From Mucilaginibacter celer (lineage in GTDB: Bacteria > Bacteroidota > Bacteroidia > Sphingobacteriales > Sphingobacteriaceae), in the NCBI RefSeq assembly GCF_003576455.2, contig NZ_CP032869.1, positions 4,278,001 through 4,342,000 on the forward strand: 64,000 bases of DNA. The letters run 5' to 3'. The position numbers were made by a program, and so were the translations under genes. This document shows, piece after piece, positions 31,225 to 40,205 of this stretch. Position 1 is the stretch's first letter, and each line of letters starts with the position of its first letter. The notes beneath the pieces are model-generated. The model was not told the origin of the DNA. It was given only the letters and a program-made list of their open reading frames with translations, and did no database searches.

Positions 31225-33900
31225 TTAGCAAGCCAAAGCTTTCAGGTTATCTTCAATGATGGCCAGTTTAGCCTCGGCATCAGCCCTTTTCTTTTGCTCA
31301 ACTTCTATAATTTCGGATTTGGCGTTGGCCATAAAGCGCTCGTTGTTTAACTTACCGTTAACCGCTTTTAAAAAGCCGAGCAAATATTCCTGCTCTTTTT
31401 TCAGGCGGGCGCATTCGGCAACCGGGTCAATTTCTTCCTCAAATGGTACATAAAATTCATCAGTTGAGGCCAGGAAATTGATAGCGCCTTCAACTTTATC
31501 AGTAACGGTATCAAACTTGCTTATATTACCCAACCGGCTGATAATAGCCTGATAATTACTATAATCTATCCCCGAATTTGAGCGTACAAATAACTCCAAC
31601 GGTTCTTTATCCGAAATTTGTTTTGTTTTACGCGTATTCCTGAGGGTTGTGATTATGTCTTTTACTATTTCAACCTCGGTAAGCAGTCGTGAATTTATTT
31701 CCCCAATAGCGGGCAATTGCGCTACAATACAGCAGTCGGTTTCGGTGCGTTCGCCAAACAGTTCGTCATGCCACAACTCTTCGGTAAGGAAAGGCATAAA
31801 GGGGTGCAGCACCTTCAATATATTTTCAAAATACTGAATAGTAGCCTCATAAGTTGCCTTATCAATAGGGTGCTGATAGGCAGGCTTAATCATTTCCAGG
31901 TACCAGGCGCAAAAATCGTCCCATACCAGCTTGTAAGTATCCATCAAAGCTTCCGAAAGGCGGTACTGCGCAAAATTAGCTTCAATTTCGGTTAAAGCCT
32001 GGTTAAAGCGGTTGCCAAACCATTCGATGGCTACGGCGTTAGGATTTGGTAAGGTTTCATCAACCTCCCAGCCTTTTACCAGTTTAAATGCATTCCAGAT
32101 CTTATTGGCAAAACCGGCGCCTTGTTTACAGTAACTTTCGTCAAACATCAAATCGTTACCTGCAGGCGAGCATAGCAGCATCCCCACGCGCACGCCATCG
32201 GCACCGTAATTCTCGATCAGATCCAGCGGATCGGGCGAGTTACCCAATGATTTCGACATTTTGCGGCCTTGTTTATCCCTCACTATACCGGTAAGGTAAA
32301 CGTTACGGAAAGGCAGTTCGCCCCTAAACTCGTGGCCGGCCATGATCATCCTCGCTACCCAGAAAAACAGGATCTCGGGCGCGGTAACCAGGTCATTGGT
32401 TGGGTAGTAATAGTTGATATCGGCATTGTTAGGGTCTTTAAAACCATCAAATACCGAGATAGGCCATAACCATGATGAAAACCAGGTATCAACCACGTCT
32501 TCGTCCTGTTTCAGGTCGACAGCAGTTAATGCCGGATTGATAGCTTGTGCCTCTTTCAAAGCATCTTCAGCATTTTTAGCGATAACAAACTCGCCGGTAG
32601 GTAAATACCACGCCGGGATCTGCTGTCCCCACCATAATTGGCGGCTGATATTCCAATCCCTTACGTTCTCCATCCAATGGCGGTAGGTATTGATAAACTT
32701 ATCAGGTATCAGTTTAATTTCGCCGTTCAGTACATAATCCAAAGCGGGTTTAGCCATCTCAGCCATCTTGCAAAACCATTGCATAGATAACTTAGGCTCA
32801 ATAACCGCGTTGGTACGTTCAGAGAAACCAACCTGCGATTTATATTCTTCAACTTTCTCCAGTACACCGGCTTCTTCAAGCAATACCGCAATTTTTTTAC
32901 GGGCGGCAAAGCGGTCTTCACCAACCAGGATCTGCGCTTTTTCGTTCAGCGTGCCATCGTCATTTAAAATATCAATAACGGGCAGGTTATGGCGTTGGCC
33001 CAGCTCATAGTCGTTTAAATCGTGTGCCGGGGTAACTTTTAAACAGCCGGTACCAAAATCCATGGTAACGTAGTCGTCCAGTATAACCGGGATTTCGCGG
33101 TTAATTAACGGGATGAATACTTTTTTACCATGCAGGTGCAGGTAACGCTCGTCGTTAGGGTTGATACAGATAGCTGCATCGGCCATAATGGTTTCAGGGC
33201 GTGTAGTAGCGATGGTTAAGAAGTCGGAAGAAGGAAGCTCTGAGTCGGAAGTCGAATCCTGATTTAAGACTTCAGATTTAAGACTTGAGACTTTATACTT
33301 AACATAAAAGAGCTTCTGATTAACCTCTTTACGGATAACTTCCTCGTCACTCACAGCGGTTTTACCCTGCGGATCCCAGTTAATCATGCGGATGCCGCGG
33401 TAAATCCAGCCTTTTTTATACAGGTGGATAAAAGTATCTATTACGGCTTCGGATAGGTTCTCGTCCATCGTGAATTTGGTACGGTCCCAATCGCATGAGG
33501 CGCCTAATTTTTTAAGCTGCTCCAGGATAATGCCGCCGTATTTTTCCTTCCACTCCCAGGCGTAGGTTAAAAATTCTTCGCGGGTAAGGTCTTTTTTGCT
33601 GATGCCGCGCTCTTTAAGCATGGCAACAACTTTGGCCTCGGTGGCAATACTGGCATGGTCTGTCCCTGGAACCCAGCAGGCATTTTTGCCTTTCATACGG
33701 GCACGGCGAACCAGCACATCCTGTATGGTATTGTTAAGCATGTGGCCCATGTGCAAAACCCCGGTAACATTTGGCGGCGGAATGACTATGGTATAAGGCT
33801 CGCGCTCATCTGGCACCGACTTAAAAAAGCCGTGCTGTAACCAGTAACTGTACCATTTTTCTTCGGTTTCTTTAGGGATATATGTTTTAGCAATACTCAT
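31225..33900 (-). CDS. valS: valyl-tRNA synthetase
   Basis: ValS charges tRNA-Val and edits misacylated threonine. The 891 residues have the class I motifs PNVTGVLHMGHM (HIGH) and GRKMSKS, a CP1 editing domain with TTRPETIMAD, a tRNA-binding helical domain, and a C-terminal coiled coil. Residues ~204-226, directly before the conserved FLTIATTRPET strand, are Ser-rich and encoded by a word repeat (33223-33291) that looks inserted in frame. The TTG at 33909 lies in a -7 box (33907-33914), so the start is ATG 33900 with almost no leader. Confidence 0.96.
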   Translation of the reverse strand: MSIAKTYIPKETEEKWYSYWLQHGFFKSVPDEREPYTIVIPPPNVTGVLHMGHMLNNTIQDVLVRRARMKGKNACWVPGTDHASIATEAKVVAMLKERGISKKDLTREEFLTYAWEWKEKYGGIILEQLKKLGASCDWDRTKFTMDENLSEAVIDTFIHLYKKGWIYRGIRMINWDPQGKTAVSDEEVIRKEVNQKLFYVKYKVSSLKSEVLNQDSTSDSELPSSDFLTIATTRPETIMADAAICINPNDERYLHLHGKKVFIPLINREIPVILDDYVTMDFGTGCLKVTPAHDLNDYELGQRHNLPVIDILNDDGTLNEKAQILVGEDRFAARKKIAVLLEEAGVLEKVEEYKSQVGFSERTNAVIEPKLSMQWFCKMAEMAKPALDYVLNGEIKLIPDKFINTYRHWMENVRDWNISRQLWWGQQIPAWYLPTGEFVIAKNAEDALKEAQAINPALTAVDLKQDEDVVDTWFSSWLWPISVFDGFKDPNNADINYYYPTNDLVTAPEILFFWVARMIMAGHEFRGELPFRNVYLTGIVRDKQGRKMSKSLGNSPDPLDLIENYGADGVRVGMLLCSPAGNDLMFDESYCKQGAGFANKIWNAFKLVKGWEVDETLPNPNAVAIEWFGNRFNQALTEIEANFAQYRLSEALMDTYKLVWDDFCAWYLEMIKPAYQHPIDKATYEATIQYFENILKVLHPFMPFLTEELWHDELFGERTETDCCIVAQLPAIGEINSRLLTEVEIVKDIITTLRNTRKTKQISDKEPLELFVRSNSGIDYSNYQAIISRLGNISKFDTVTDKVEGAINFLASTDEFYVPFEEEIDPVAECARLKKEQEYLLGFLKAVNGKLNNERFMANAKSEIIEVEQKKRADAEAKLAIIEDNLKALAC
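33223..33291. repeat. AAGTCGG/GACTTCAGA palindromic repeat inside the valS coding sequence
   Basis: Within valS, the words AAGTCGGAAGAAGG and GAGTCGGAAGTCG face the reverse-complement words AAGACTTCAGATTTAAGACTT. This is the same type of word palindrome found between genes at 6027 and 24966. It adds about 22 residues (VSSLKSEVLNQDSTSDSELP...) without breaking the frame. Confidence 0.75.
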
Positions 33901-33906
33901 AACGCG

Positions 33907-33914
33907 CAAAAATA
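33907..33914 (-). promoter_or_regulatory. -7 box of valS, 6 bp from the start codon
   Basis: Minus strand TATTTTTG, exact TAnnTTTG, followed by CGCGTT and then ATG. Transcription would start at or within a few bases of the ATG. No TTTG was found at the -33 position. Confidence 0.6.
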
Positions 33915-33928
33915 CGATAGTTAGTGAT

Positions 33929-34078
33929 TGTCTGAATCAGAATTTACAGAATTTTAGAATTTGCAGAATAAATAGTGATCTGCATCATCCCAAAAAACAT
34001 AAAATAAAAAGATAAACTTTGAATAATATCACCAAAAATTCTGTCCATTCTCAAATTCTGAAAATTCTGATTCAGACA
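33929..34078. repeat. intact TCTGAATCAGAATTT palindrome upstream of valS
   Basis: Tips are TGTCTGAATCAGAATTT and AAATTCTGATTCAGACA. Arms continue with CAGAATT/AGAAT words on the left and ATTCTG words on the right. The middle ~60 bp is AT-rich and unique. It is a relative of the copies at 25548 and 53876. It fills much of the 379-bp gap between the divergent valS and M13 peptidase genes; the rest holds the small ORF at 34137 and an AACCG/CGGTT hairpin near 34215. Confidence 0.85.
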
Positions 34079-34136
34079 GTTAACAACAATATTTCCGCAA
34101 TCCAACAGTTATAATATCACTAACAACGCGATTATT

Positions 34137-34223
34137 ATGAAAACGATGCCATTACACCGTTTCTGGCTTGATTTTTTAAAACGGTCCAAACTGGATGCCG
34201 TTATCGGCTGGTTTAACCGTTAA
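34137..34223 (+). CDS. possible 28-residue peptide upstream of the M13 peptidase
   Basis: ATG to TAA encodes MKTMPLHRFWLDFLKRSKLD followed by AVIGWFNR. It is amphipathic and basic, and a short AACCG-loop-CGGTT hairpin overlaps its end. It could be a small peptide or chance; only its position in otherwise free DNA supports it. Confidence 0.25.
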   Translation: MKTMPLHRFWLDFLKRSKLDAVIGWFNR

Positions 34224-34288
34224 GCGGTTTAATCTACCCGGCTTGTGCTTATCAACCGCAATTCGTTAACTTTAATTTTTTATTTTAA

Positions 34289-36370
34289 ATGAAATTAAAG
34301 TTTAACTGTATTATGCTGGCTGCCGCCTTAGGCATATCGGTAAATGTTTTTGCAATAAACAAACCTAAACATCACAGGCCCAAACATAAGATTGCTGCCG
34401 CACCTAAAAAATTTATCGATCCCGCAAACATGAACCTGGCCATTAAACCTGGCGACGATTTTTTTGAATACGCTAATGGCGGCTGGCTTAAACAAAACCC
34501 TATACCGGCCCAGGCAAACCGCTGGGGCAGTTTTACCATGGTGCAGCAGGGAAATACAGACAAACTGCTGGGCTTACTTAATGAGGTAAGCCAAACTTCG
34601 GCATCGCAGCCTAAAGGTAGCCTGAAACAACGCGTGGGCGATTTATATGCCAGCGGAATGGACAGCCTAACCATCGAAAAACGGGGCTATGAACCGGCCA
34701 AACCCGACCTGCAACGGATTGACCGGATTAAAAACTTCAACGATTTTATTAATGAGATGATTTATGAACGCGTTAACGGCATTGGCTCCCCTATTTTTAG
34801 GTTTGGAGTTGAGCCGGACGGGAAAAATGTAAATCAATACGTGATAACCCTCGCCCAGGGCGGCATCAACCTGCCCGACAGGGATTATTATTTAAAAAAC
34901 GATACGCGGGCAAAAAAAGCGCAGGACGCTTTAAAAAATTATGCGGCTGCCCTGTTTACCCTAACCGGAAGCAACGCCGGCGAAGCCGCAAAAAAAGCAG
35001 CCATAGTTTACAACATTGAATACTCCTGCGCCAAAGCCCAGCTAAGCCGCGTAGCCATGCGCAATCCGCATGTTACCTACAATAAATTCCTGGTAGCCGA
35101 TTTTGAAAAGCAAACACCACATTTAAAGTGGACCCAAATATTACCCGCGCTTCATGCAGGCGGGCAGGACAGCATTTTGGTTAATCAGCCCTCATTTTTT
35201 AAAACCGCCGATTCGCTGCTGGCCGCCACCCCGGTTGCTAACCTGAAAGTTTACTTACAATGGAATATTTTACGGGGAGCAGCCGGCGCCGGTGCCTTAA
35301 GTGCCGACTTTGCCAATGCAGGCTTTTCATTTACCAGCACGCTTACCGGGCAAAAAGTACAACTACCACGCGCCGAACGCATGAGCAACATGGTTGACGG
35401 CAACCTGGGCGAATTGTTAGGCCAACTATTTGTTGAAAAGTACTTTAGCCCTGCCGCCAAGCAATACATGCTTAATTTGATAAACAACCTTAAAGCTGTT
35501 TTGGGCGACCGTATTACGCGCCTTGACTGGATGAGTTCCGCCACAAAACAACAGGCACTTAAAAAGCTCAGCACCCTTGCCGTTAAAATAGGCTATCCCG
35601 ACAAATGGGAAAAATATAACGTTGTTGCAATAAAGCGCAACGATTATTTTGGCAACCTGCGCACGCTGAGCAAATGGCGCTACACCATCAATATTGCCCG
35701 ATTAGGTAAACCTGTTGATAAAACTGCCTGGGGTATCACGCCATCAACTATAAAGGCTTACTATAACTCGGCGAATAACGAAATTGTATTCCCGGCGGGC
35801 ATTATGCAGTTTCCGTTTTTTGATTTTAATGCCGATGATGCTGTTAATTACGGTGCCATTGCCGCTATAATTGGTCATGAAATGATTCATGGCTTTGACG
35901 ATCAGGGCCGGCTTTTTGATGCCGACGGTACCCTGCGCGATTGGTGGACCAACAACGATGCTGATAACTTTAAAATGCGCACCAACCAACTGGTTAACCA
36001 ATATAATGCCTTTACCGTTGTTGATTCCCTGCACGTAAACGGCCGCCTTACTCTTGGCGAAAACATTGCCGACCTTGGCGGTTTAACCATTGCTTACGAG
36101 GCTTTCCGCAAAACCATGCAAGGCCAATCGGATAATAAGATAGATGGCTTTACGCCCGATCAGCGTTTCTTTTTATCATGGGCGCAAATCTGGAGGTCAT
36201 CTCAAACCCCCGAATCGGCTGCGCAAAGGATCCTGACAGATCCGCATTCGCCCGAGCAGTTTCGTACCAATGGGCCGGTGGGTAATATTGATGCGTGGTA
36301 TAAGGCGTTTGATGTACAGCCGGGGGATAAGATGTATAAAAAGCCGGAGGAGAGGATTAGGGTTTGGTAG
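34289..36370 (+). CDS. M13-family (neprilysin-like) metallopeptidase, secreted
   Basis: A 693-residue zinc endopeptidase of the PepO/neprilysin family. A signal peptide (FNCIMLAAALGISVNVFA) is followed by a basic linker. The M13 N-terminal domain begins with MNLAIKPGDDFFEYANGGWL. The catalytic domain has the zinc motif HEMIH in IIGHEMIHGFDDQG, the downstream Glu ligand in GENIADLGG, and the typical close PEQFRTNGPVGN to KPEERIRVW. The C-terminal Trp matches the family. It probably acts in the periplasm or at the cell surface on peptides. It is monocistronic. Confidence 0.95.
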   Translation: MKLKFNCIMLAAALGISVNVFAINKPKHHRPKHKIAAAPKKFIDPANMNLAIKPGDDFFEYANGGWLKQNPIPAQANRWGSFTMVQQGNTDKLLGLLNEVSQTSASQPKGSLKQRVGDLYASGMDSLTIEKRGYEPAKPDLQRIDRIKNFNDFINEMIYERVNGIGSPIFRFGVEPDGKNVNQYVITLAQGGINLPDRDYYLKNDTRAKKAQDALKNYAAALFTLTGSNAGEAAKKAAIVYNIEYSCAKAQLSRVAMRNPHVTYNKFLVADFEKQTPHLKWTQILPALHAGGQDSILVNQPSFFKTADSLLAATPVANLKVYLQWNILRGAAGAGALSADFANAGFSFTSTLTGQKVQLPRAERMSNMVDGNLGELLGQLFVEKYFSPAAKQYMLNLINNLKAVLGDRITRLDWMSSATKQQALKKLSTLAVKIGYPDKWEKYNVVAIKRNDYFGNLRTLSKWRYTINIARLGKPVDKTAWGITPSTIKAYYNSANNEIVFPAGIMQFPFFDFNADDAVNYGAIAAIIGHEMIHGFDDQGRLFDADGTLRDWWTNNDADNFKMRTNQLVNQYNAFTVVDSLHVNGRLTLGENIADLGGLTIAYEAFRKTMQGQSDNKIDGFTPDQRFFLSWAQIWRSSQTPESAAQRILTDPHSPEQFRTNGPVGNIDAWYKAFDVQPGDKMYKKPEERIRVW

Positions 36371-36384
36371 AGAACTCCGCACGA

Positions 36385-36573
36385 TCATTGGGCAAGCTTT
36401 TCAAGCAGTTCCTTATCTTCGTTCAGGATCTGCCTTAAATTGATAGTTAACTTAATATCGGCCGGTGTTTTGGCTTGCAAATGCTGCAGGTACAAAAGCA
36501 CATCGGCAAGGGCCTCTTCCGGTACGTTTTCCAATACTTTATTAATTTCCTGCTTTAATTCGATGGTGTTCAT
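36385..36573 (-). CDS. small hypothetical protein, antitoxin-like
   Basis: A 62-residue protein from MNTIELKQEINKVL (two more codons precede in the frame). Residues NTIELKQEINKVLENVPEEA and DVLLYLQHLQ resemble small helical antitoxin-like proteins in which a pair of amphipathic helices precedes a variable tail (LNEDKELLEKLAQ). No toxin gene is next to it. It runs convergently with the M13 peptidase with a gap of only 14 bp. The family assignment is weak; the frame and composition suggest a real gene. Confidence 0.5.
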   Translation of the reverse strand: MNTIELKQEINKVLENVPEEALADVLLYLQHLQAKTPADIKLTINLRQILNEDKELLEKLAQ

Positions 36574-36679
36574 ACCCAAATTTAGCTATTTGCGGTTAAA
36601 TAACCTCTTCAATTGTTCCCATCTGTCAATCTTTACCCGCCACTAACATTCTCCCCGCCCAACATCCCGCCCAAACAAT

Positions 36680-36687
36680 TATCTTTG
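36680..36687 (+). promoter_or_regulatory. -7 box of the MBL-rhodanese gene, 8 bp from the start codon
   Basis: TATCTTTG, exact TAnnTTTG, followed by CGGCAAGT and ATG at 36696. The protein needs this ATG (MIIHQFYDKG), so the mRNA is probably leaderless or nearly so. Confidence 0.55.
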
Positions 36688-36695
36688 CGGCAAGT

Positions 36696-38045
36696 ATGAT
36701 TATCCACCAGTTTTACGATAAGGGTTTGGCTCATGGCTCGTATGCCGTGATCCGTACGGGCAAAATGATAGTTATTGATCCGGCCCGCAACCCGCAGCCT
36801 TATTACAATTTTGCCCAACAGCATGATGCCACCATTGTTGGCGTTATTGAAACGCACCCGCATGCCGATTTTGTGAGCTCGCACCTCGAGATTCACCAAA
36901 CTACCGGCGCGGTGATTTATTGCAGCAAGCTTACCGGCGCCACCTACCCGCACGAAACGTTTGATGACGGCGACGTTATCGAGCTGAATGATATTAAACT
37001 GAAGGCCCTCAACACCCCCGGTCACTCGCCCGATTCGATCTGTATTTTACTAATTGATGAAGAAGGCCGTGAAAGCGCTATTTTTACCGGCGATACCTTA
37101 TTTATAGGCGATGTTGGCCGCCCCGATCTGCGCGAAAACGTAGGCAATATCACCGCCAAAAAAGAGGAGCTTGCCCGCCAGATGTACCAGAGCACCCGCC
37201 ATAAGCTGATGACACTGCCCAAAAGCGTGGTGGTTTACCCGGCACACGGCCCGGGCTCGTTATGTGGTAAAAACATGAGTCCTGATCTGGAAAGCACCAT
37301 TGGTCGCGAGCTGCGTGAAAATTACGCCCTGCAACTGATGGATGAGCTGGAGTTTGTAAAAACCCTCACTACCGATCAGCCTTTTATGCCTAAATACTTT
37401 GGCCGCGATGTGGAGCTGAACAAGGCAGGCGTTTTAAATTTTGAGGATGGCATTGCAGCTGTACCCCGTATTGATGCAGCAACAAACCTGGATAAAGATA
37501 TTTTGGTGGTGGATAGCCGTCCCAAGGCACAGTTCAGAAACGGGCATCTGCACGGCGCGATAAACCTGATGGACGGTGAAAAATTTGAAACCTGGCTGGG
37601 CTCGATCATCGGTCCGGATGAGCATTTTTACCTGATTGCCGAAAGCGACGAAAAACTGGAAACCCTGATTGAAAAAGCAGCCAAAATAGGCTACGAACAA
37701 AACATCAAAGCAGCCTTGTTAATCCCTTTATCAGCAGCTACCGAAGTTTCGCCGGTACTTGATCTGGACGATTTTAAGGCTAACGAGGAAGCTTATACCA
37801 TAGTTGATATCCGCAATGCGGGCGAAGTTGCCGCAGGTAAAGTGTTTAACACAGCCATCAATATTCCGCTGCCTGAATTACGCGAGCGTGTAGGTGAAAT
37901 AGCCACGGATAAGCCAATAGTGGTACATTGCGCGGCGGGGTACCGCTCGGCTGCGGGGGTAAGTATTATATCGGCTGTGGTTGAAGATGTGCCGGTTTAT
38001 GATCTGGGAGAGGTGGTTACGGAGATGATGAAGGCAGTTCATTAA
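36696..38045 (+). CDS. MBL-fold hydrolase with two rhodanese domains (persulfide dioxygenase-like)
   Basis: 449 residues. The N-terminal ~240 form an ETHE1/CstB-like metallo-beta-lactamase domain: ETHPHADFVSSH, then LNTPGHSPDSI, FTGDTLFIGDVGRPDL and PAHGPGS. The residue after the motif Asp is Phe instead of His. Two rhodanese domains follow. The first (VVDSRPKAQFRNGHLHGA) has no active-site Cys where expected. The second (VDIRNAGEVAAG to VVHCAAGYRSAAG) has it in the HCAAGYRS loop. Such fusions oxidise glutathione- or CoA-type persulfides and detoxify sulfide. It is monocistronic with a promoter box directly before it. Confidence 0.9.
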   Translation: MIIHQFYDKGLAHGSYAVIRTGKMIVIDPARNPQPYYNFAQQHDATIVGVIETHPHADFVSSHLEIHQTTGAVIYCSKLTGATYPHETFDDGDVIELNDIKLKALNTPGHSPDSICILLIDEEGRESAIFTGDTLFIGDVGRPDLRENVGNITAKKEELARQMYQSTRHKLMTLPKSVVVYPAHGPGSLCGKNMSPDLESTIGRELRENYALQLMDELEFVKTLTTDQPFMPKYFGRDVELNKAGVLNFEDGIAAVPRIDAATNLDKDILVVDSRPKAQFRNGHLHGAINLMDGEKFETWLGSIIGPDEHFYLIAESDEKLETLIEKAAKIGYEQNIKAALLIPLSAATEVSPVLDLDDFKANEEAYTIVDIRNAGEVAAGKVFNTAINIPLPELRERVGEIATDKPIVVHCAAGYRSAAGVSIISAVVEDVPVYDLGEVVTEMMKAVH

Positions 38046-38561
38046 CTAAATTACGAGGCTCACAACAAAGCGTCATTGCAAATAACCATCAGGATGTCCT
38101 GAAAAAATGTAATGACGTTGCCGGAGAATTGACTTTTGAGGGCCTGTGTGCAGGCCGCGTTAGGGATAGGAGCGTAAAGCCCGGAGCGTGTAGTGGCCAA
38201 TTTGCGCCGGGAAAGCGAGGACTTGCAGCGGATAGCCCGCCCGTTGGCTAACGGGAACGCCCACATTACAATTAAGAAACGAAATTCTCTTGCAATGGCG
38301 GCTCCAGAGGTTCACAACGGCCATATCCTATCATACAAACATTGGCCGCTCATTTGCCGCGGAGGCTGTTACTTTTGTCTTGACACAAAAGTAACCCAAA
38401 AGTCAAGACAGAAAAAAGCTTCAGCCCGCGGGGCCATACTCCCGGCCCGCTTTTCTGCCAGGCCACCGCTCATTTGAAAAAAAATATCAAACATTCAATA
38501 CCTTATAATCGCGTCGCTATAGGGTACTAAGCAATGACGCTGCTACACAACTATAGCTTTC
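38046..38561. other. 516-bp gap made of dispersed-repeat fragments
   Basis: No gene is supported. Seen in order: CGTCATTGCA (38071) facing TGTAATGACG (38108) around the palindrome TCAGGA-TG-TCCTGA (38089-38102). Then a GC-rich stretch with GTAAAGCCCGGAGCG and GGATAGCCCGCCCGTT, familiar to me as a repeated Bacteroidota element. Then an inverted repeat at 38368-38395 and a lone GCAATGACGC near 38532. Confidence 0.5.
38368..38395. repeat. GTTACTTTTGT/ACAAAAGTAAC inverted repeat
   Basis: Perfect 11-bp arms with a 6-bp loop (CTTGAC), overlapping a second inverted repeat TGTCTTGAC/GTCAAGACA. It is probably part of a dispersed repeat. Confidence 0.7.
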
Positions 38562-39236
38562 ATGTCAAACTTAAAAATAGTTACCACCGCCGACGGCTCC
38601 AACACCATTTACAATGCCGAAGTGGGCGAACATTATCACTCGCGCCACGGGGCTTTGCAGGAGAGTTTGCACGTATTTGTAAAATCGGGCCTGCAATATT
38701 TTTTGGATAGGAATGATACCGATGCAGTAAGTATTCTGGAAGTTGGCTTTGGTACCGGGCTTAATTTTTTGCTTACTGCCGATGCATGTACTAACAATAA
38801 AATAAAACTTAACTATACCGGCATAGAGGCCTATCCGCTTGGTAACGAAATGATGGCCCAAACCGGCTATGAGCAATATGTGCCGGCCCTGCTTTGGGAA
38901 CAATTCAACAACAGTTACCCTCAGGCTTTAAAAGCCACTGTTGATATTAATGAGTTGGTGCGGCTGCAAATTGCAAACACCCCACTTTTAAATTTTCAAT
39001 CAGCGCAACAGTTTGATGTTGTTTACTTTGATGCCTTCGCCGCCATCCACCAACCCGAAATGTGGAATGAGGAAGCCATTGGCCACACGGTTTGCTTTTT
39101 AAAACCCGGCGGAGTATTTGTTACCTACGCCATTACCGGCAACCTTAAACGCAGGCTGAAAGCCATGGGCTTTAAAGTTGAAAAAGCGCCCGGAGCACCT
39201 GGCAAACGCGAAATGCTGCGGGCAGTAAAACTCTGA
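38562..39236 (+). CDS. mnmD: tRNA 5-methylaminomethyl-2-thiouridine methyltransferase MnmD
   Basis: A 224-residue SAM-dependent methyltransferase of the MnmC-N/MnmD type, which completes the wobble-uridine modification mnm5s2U34. Motif I is VGFGTGLNFLL near residues 64-74. The middle contains TGIEAYPL, and the catalytic-region motif is FDVVYFDAFAAIHQPEMW. The family start pattern TADGSNTIYNAEVGEHYHSRHGA is present in part. The oxidase domain of bifunctional MnmC is absent, as is usual in Bacteroidota. It lies alone, after a repeat-filled gap, and converges with the barrel-protein gene. Confidence 0.93.
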   Translation: MSNLKIVTTADGSNTIYNAEVGEHYHSRHGALQESLHVFVKSGLQYFLDRNDTDAVSILEVGFGTGLNFLLTADACTNNKIKLNYTGIEAYPLGNEMMAQTGYEQYVPALLWEQFNNSYPQALKATVDINELVRLQIANTPLLNFQSAQQFDVVYFDAFAAIHQPEMWNEEAIGHTVCFLKPGGVFVTYAITGNLKRRLKAMGFKVEKAPGAPGKREMLRAVKL

Positions 39237-40067
39237 TTATAGAAACCTGAAGCCCACGTTAAATTTAAGGGTGAAGCCATTGGTGGTTGGCAGCTCGCGG
39301 TAGGCAAACTGGCCTTGCGTGGCGGCGCTGCGGGTGGCATAAATTATGGGACCGCCGCAAAGCGAAAATGCCAGTGGCGAGTTAACCGGGGCATAGTTTA
39401 GTGATGGGCCTATAAGTAAGCGGGCACCGCCTTCGGCTTCGTCGGCCTCCCAAAAACCTTCCAGGTCCTGGCCTACGGCTTCAAAACCGCCAAACAACTG
39501 GCCCGAAATATGGCGGTGAACACCAACGCTGGTAATCAGGTCGATGCCATCGCGGTTGGTAGCAAAAGCTTTTTCAAAACGCAGATTGGCACCAAGCTTC
39601 CATTTAGTTACCTCGTAAGCGGCTGTGATGCGGCTAAAAGCCACCGCATCGCTGTTAAACTCGCGCCTGAAACCGAGGCTTGCACCGGCCCTGAAACCCA
39701 TGGGTTGGTTGCCGCCGATAAAATCGCGCAGCACTTCGGCCTGTTGCAGGGTGCGTACACCGCCGTTATTACTGAAACCTGTACCCAGCATGGCCATCAA
39801 TGTAAATTTATTACCCAGGTATCCCTTGGCCGAAAAATTCTGATCCACACCATCAAAGCCAAGCGGTGTAACGGTACGCTCGCCATATCCGCCCGAGTAG
39901 TTAAGGCTCCAGTTACGGCCCTGCGGGTTAAGGGTACTCACGGTAAATAAAAATGGCTGCGGCTGGCTGAAAGTACTGTTCAGATCGCCACCCGGCGATT
40001 GCTGTGCATAGCTTGTGTTAAACAGGCAAACCAGCAAAATAACCGGGAAGTATAGTTTTCGCATCAT
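39237..40067 (-). CDS. secreted protein, probable outer-membrane beta-barrel
   Basis: 276 residues with a signal peptide (KLYFPVILLVCLFNTSYAQQ). The rest alternates short strands typical of barrels, for example NWSLNYSGGYGERT, KFTLMAMLGTGFSN, FRAGASLGFRREF and KWKLGANLRFEKAF, with a C-terminal aromatic end (KFNVGFRFL) as in outer-membrane proteins. The family and function are not known to me. It is convergent with mnmD and divergent from mazG. Confidence 0.75.
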   Translation of the reverse strand: MMRKLYFPVILLVCLFNTSYAQQSPGGDLNSTFSQPQPFLFTVSTLNPQGRNWSLNYSGGYGERTVTPLGFDGVDQNFSAKGYLGNKFTLMAMLGTGFSNNGGVRTLQQAEVLRDFIGGNQPMGFRAGASLGFRREFNSDAVAFSRITAAYEVTKWKLGANLRFEKAFATNRDGIDLITSVGVHRHISGQLFGGFEAVGQDLEGFWEADEAEGGARLLIGPSLNYAPVNSPLAFSLCGGPIIYATRSAATQGQFAYRELPTTNGFTLKFNVGFRFL

Positions 40068-40205
40068 AATAAATGGATTAAAACAGGTAGTGTTAACAAT
40101 TGGCTAATAAAATTAATTAATGTTAGCTTAAAATTAATGTTACTTAAGGTTTTCATTAAAGCCGATATCATACCTTTACGGTATTATTTTCATTATAAAT
40201 AATTT

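Noticed and set aside
38126..38260. GC-rich stretch between the MBL-rhodanese and mnmD genes considered as a structured RNA gene
   Set aside because: It resembles a dispersed repeat fragment I recall from Bacteroidota genomes, and no defined fold or promoter could be supported by eye.
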